From: Patescibacteria group bacterium | Lineage (GTDB): Bacteria > Patescibacteriota > 4484-211 | NCBI GenBank assembly: GCA_018824115.1 | Contig: JAHJGY010000018.1 | Location: 1 to 40,613, forward strand | Reading direction: 5' to 3' | Length of the DNA stretch: 40,613 nucleotides | In this document: positions 37,549 to 40,613 of the stretch, piece by piece | How the letters are laid out: the number at the start of each line of letters is the position of its first letter | Position numbering within the stretch: position 1 is the stretch's first letter | Program-made: the position numbers and the translations under genes | The notes under the pieces: model-generated | What the model was told of the DNA's origin: nothing | Databases searched by the model: none | Seen by the model: the letters and a program-made list of their open reading frames with translations, nothing else

Positions 37549-38184
37549 TTAGAGTCGGAGAAATGACTTTAAGAAGGTTTCTTCCTCACCGATGGTAGTT
37601 GTTTCTCCGTGCCCGGGGTAAACAGTTGTTTCTCCTGGCAGGGCTAATATCCTCTTTAGAGAATGTTGGAGTTGTTCAAAATTGCCATAAGAGAAGTCTG
37701 TTCTGCCGATGCCCTTTTTAAAGAGCGTGTCTCCGGAGAGGAGGATTTTGTATTTTTTGCTGTACAGGCATACGCCGCCAGGCGTGTGTCCGGGCGTGTG
37801 AATAACCTGGAGTTTTACTATTCCAAAGGAGATAAACTGTCCCTCGGTCAGAAATTGGTCTACCTGAGGCGCCGGTACTGCTGTTTGGACTTTTGTCCAG
37901 TAATCAGCGCTTTGGGCGGCGTTTTTTAAGATAGCCTGGTCGGCTTTATGCAGATATAGGGGAATATTTAGTGTAAGCTTGAGATCGGTGATGCCAAGAA
38001 CGTGGTCGAAATGGCCGTGCGTGGCGATGATCGCCCGGGGGATGCATTGGTTTTGCTGGAGTTTGGCAATAAGAAAATCGGCGTCGTCACCGGGGTCAAT
38101 AATGGCTGTTCGATGGGTCTGTTCGCAGATGACAAAATAACAATTAGCTTGGAGCTGTCCAACGGGAAAGGTGAGGATTTTCAT
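37549..38184 (-). CDS. MBL-fold hydrolase (glyoxalase II-like)
   Basis: AIIDPGDDADFLI, IIATHGHFDHVLGI, VIHTPGHTPGGVCLY, LLSGDTLFKKGIGRTDF, VYPGHGETT. Confidence 0.92.
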   Translation of the reverse strand: MKILTFPVGQLQANCYFVICEQTHRTAIIDPGDDADFLIAKLQQNQCIPRAIIATHGHFDHVLGITDLKLTLNIPLYLHKADQAILKNAAQSADYWTKVQTAVPAPQVDQFLTEGQFISFGIVKLQVIHTPGHTPGGVCLYSKKYKILLSGDTLFKKGIGRTDFSYGNFEQLQHSLKRILALPGETTVYPGHGETTTIGEEETFLKSFLRL

Positions 38185-38207
38185 TTACGTCTTGGCGGTT
38201 TTCGAGG

Positions 38208-39242
38208 TTAATGTTCGGATTTGCGGCGCTTTTTTTCTTTTAAGCGTTTTTCTTCCGAGTCAGTAAGTCTCCCGCCATGCCGCTCCTCGCGCATGAGGAA
38301 TGTATCATAATCTTCCAGAGCACTGGCTACTGCCTCTTCGGCTTTTTCCAGTAATTCGGCCGATGCGGGATCTTCGGCTAGAAGTGCTTTTTGTGCTGAC
38401 GTTACTGCGGACTGTAACCCAGCTTGGAAGCTAATTCTAGGAATTCCGGAAATAGCATCATTTAAGCGGCTTAGTCGCTCCCAGGGCCTTAGCTGTCCTT
38501 GTATTCGGTCAGATTCGGCACGCAGGGCGGTAAAGTCTTCAACGGGAATTCTTTCTTGGTCCAGAGTGTCTACTAGGTTTTGGTCTAGGCTGGCAAGCAT
38601 TTCCGAAAAGATAAGCTGGGCTTCTGGAGGTAATTGGGCGATTCTTTCCCGGAGATTTGTTAATGTATCTGCCAAGCCTTGAGCCTGGCGTTCAGCTACT
38701 TCCACGTTATCGGTAAGTCTTTTCCCCTCCTCCTGATTTGCCACTTCTGTTTCTGCCACTGTTTCTTCTTGCGGAGCTGGAACAATTTCCTCTGCCGGGG
38801 TAGCAACCTCGGCCGCAGATTTGGGTGTAAGGTGCGTCTCTTGGATTGCCTTTACTATTAGCCCGTCTTGTACCAATATTTCCGGCCGAAAGTTGTCCGG
38901 CCGTCCTTCTACAACGGCCAGGGGGACAGGTTTACCGTCTTCATCATGTGTGTAGACTAATACTGCCTGCACAGGCTTGCCATTTGTTTCCGGGTCTTTG
39001 ACTGGTTCTCGCCGGTACACGGCCTCCATTGATACTTGCGAGCGTTTGTCTTCTGTACCGAGAACGCCTCGGCCATCGTAAAAATTACCCTCGTGGTCGA
39101 GTAGTGTTACCGGGGTAACTCGGATGACTCCGTCCCCAAGTAACCGCTGGATTCTCGTCTCGTCGGTTTCTACGGGCGCGGTTGTCTCTGAAGGAACTCC
39201 TGCTTCCACTCCCGCTCTTTGTTGTGATCCTGTCATAACCAT
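38208..39242 (-). CDS. hypothetical protein, acidic/coiled-coil-rich, basic C-terminus
   Basis: 344-aa ORF; EKRLKEKKRRKSEH tail; no family recognised. Confidence 0.7.
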   Translation of the reverse strand: MVMTGSQQRAGVEAGVPSETTAPVETDETRIQRLLGDGVIRVTPVTLLDHEGNFYDGRGVLGTEDKRSQVSMEAVYRREPVKDPETNGKPVQAVLVYTHDEDGKPVPLAVVEGRPDNFRPEILVQDGLIVKAIQETHLTPKSAAEVATPAEEIVPAPQEETVAETEVANQEEGKRLTDNVEVAERQAQGLADTLTNLRERIAQLPPEAQLIFSEMLASLDQNLVDTLDQERIPVEDFTALRAESDRIQGQLRPWERLSRLNDAISGIPRISFQAGLQSAVTSAQKALLAEDPASAELLEKAEEAVASALEDYDTFLMREERHGGRLTDSEEKRLKEKKRRKSEH

Positions 39243-39304
39243 ATCAATAATACTCTACAGTTGTACGCTAGAGGTGTCAAGGAGATATTCCGGGTAGGCG
39301 GGTT

Positions 39305-39337
39305 TAGGGATCATCCCTAAAATAGGGATGATCCCTA
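39305..39337. repeat. dispersed double-palindrome repeat A, copy 2
   Basis: TAGGGATCATCCCTAAAATAGGGATGATCCCTA, identical to 26805-26837. Confidence 0.9.
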
Positions 39338-39359
39338 TTATTTGCCTTTAAGTCAGGGT

Positions 39360-40613
39360 TTATTCCCAGCCGCGGAGTCGGTAGTACTCGGTGAGCATTT
39401 TCTCAAAATTTTCTTTACCAATGGCTATGGTTTGATCTCTAATTTCCATAGGATAATCCATTATTCTGGTTGGAACGGAGTCATTTTCCTTAGTTAGTCC
39501 CAGTTTCTTATTGATCTCTCGTTCTTTCTGGACAATTCTCTCTCCGAATTCCTGGGGAGTATTAGCTGGTAATTCAACGTTAAATAAGACTTCGAAGCTT
39601 TTGATATATGAATCGTTGTCCAAGAAATCGCCGGCAAACATACAAATACCAATACTGTCTCGGAAAGCGGATTGGTTTTGCTCACTAATGACGAGCGCGG
39701 CTTTGTTTTCTGTACTTAACGCGGTTGATTTGTCTGCTAATTCGGCCCATAGAGTTAGACCTTTGCAGTGATCTCCTCCGGTAGGGCAGGTGGCGTAGTG
39801 GAGAATTCCTCCCCAGGTTCCGCGCGGATCCCAAGCGGGTAATTCTAGCCCTTTGGCATGGGCCAGGTTAGAAGGTGTTCCGGGGAATTTTTCCGCGGCA
39901 CGAATTGAGCCCTCGGCTAGAACATCTCCAATACCTTTTCTATCTCCGATCAACTTGATTAGTTCTAATTCTTTCTCAATAGTTACTGGTTGATCGTTAA
40001 TTAATCCTTTTTCTACGCATTCTTTGTACCAGGCAATAGTGGCGCCGGTACTAATAGTGTCAAGGCCATAGTCATCGCAGAGATAAGCGGCTTCGCTAAT
40101 GGCGTTTAAGTCGAAGTTACCGCAGCTAGCTCCTAGTGCCCAGATAGATTCATATTCTGGCCCGTGGATCTCTTCTTGGCGGTAGGAAGTTTTAACATAA
40201 CGCGTGCAGGCCAGGGGGCAGGACCAGCATGCGGATTTTTTAGTGACTATCTTTTGGAAAGCTTTGTAACCAATGGAATTAAGTTCCTCTGCCGTTAGGT
40301 GATTGCGGCGGTAGTTACTGGCCGGGTACGTTTGTGAGTTCGAGGAGATATTTGTGGCGATTGGTGTGCAGTGAGAGAGAAAATCTGGGCTTTGTTCGTA
40401 TTCAAGCCGTTTTTTGGTGAGATCCTTAATTAGTTCGGTTACTTCGGGTTTGTTCGCTGTCTGACTCATTGTTTGGTTCCTTTTTACAACAATGGCTTTA
40501 AGTTTTTTATAGCCAAAGTGCCAGCCAGTACCAGTTCGGCCGGCGGCGCGGTCATCAAATTTAAGACAGGCAAACCGGGCCAGGTTTTCTCCACCCCGGC
40601 CAATACAGCCAAC
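39360..40613 (-). CDS. aldehyde:ferredoxin oxidoreductase (partial, runs off the right edge)
   Basis: CWSCPLACTRYV cluster motif, LELPAWDPRG, SIGICMFAG; upstream of the predicted Met the frame stays open to the edge and encodes VGCIGRGGENLARFACLKFDDRAAGRTGTGWHFGYKKLKAIVVKRNQT. Confidence 0.92.
   Translation of the reverse strand, partial: VGCIGRGGENLARFACLKFDDRAAGRTGTGWHFGYKKLKAIVVKRNQTMSQTANKPEVTELIKDLTKKRLEYEQSPDFLSHCTPIATNISSNSQTYPASNYRRNHLTAEELNSIGYKAFQKIVTKKSACWSCPLACTRYVKTSYRQEEIHGPEYESIWALGASCGNFDLNAISEAAYLCDDYGLDTISTGATIAWYKECVEKGLINDQPVTIEKELELIKLIGDRKGIGDVLAEGSIRAAEKFPGTPSNLAHAKGLELPAWDPRGTWGGILHYATCPTGGDHCKGLTLWAELADKSTALSTENKAALVISEQNQSAFRDSIGICMFAGDFLDNDSYIKSFEVLFNVELPANTPQEFGERIVQKEREINKKLGLTKENDSVPTRIMDYPMEIRDQTIAIGKENFEKMLTEYYRLRGWE

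Noticed and set aside
1-40613. tRNA/rRNA/tmRNA/RNase P genes
   Set aside because: Looked for T-loop GTTCRANTC in cloverleaf context and common ncRNA signatures; none convincing by eye.

Overview
The window looks like a compact, AT-leaning Patescibacteria/CPR-like bacterial chromosome segment (lineage is my inference). Housekeeping genes: valS and proS (both archaeal/eukaryotic-type), lepA, recF, holA, rplY, rpsT, pgk-tpiA, murJ, tsaB (short) and tsaE. Envelope genes: glycosyltransferases, an LCP protein, a sortase with two LPxT-like candidate substrates, and a YkuD-CapA fusion. There is also an orphan histidine kinase and, at the right edge, an aldehyde:ferredoxin oxidoreductase cut by the window. 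No rRNA, tRNA or CRISPR was recognised. Main second-look items: (1) at least eight genes carry a TANNNT -10 hexamer exactly 6 nt before ATG, which places +1 on the start codon and implies leaderless mRNAs; (2) a contrasting set of monocistronic, GC-richer orphan genes with Shine-Dalgarno sites and long-stem terminators, two of them with textbook -35/-10 promoters; one encodes a divergent SIR2-like protein lacking the usual catalytic residues; (3) an identical 33-nt double palindrome at two loci 12.5 kb apart, plus a second dispersed hairpin repeat; (4) a sortase locus with 'EVLG...LPxT' candidate substrates. All calls come from reading the sequence and supplied translations; no searches were run.
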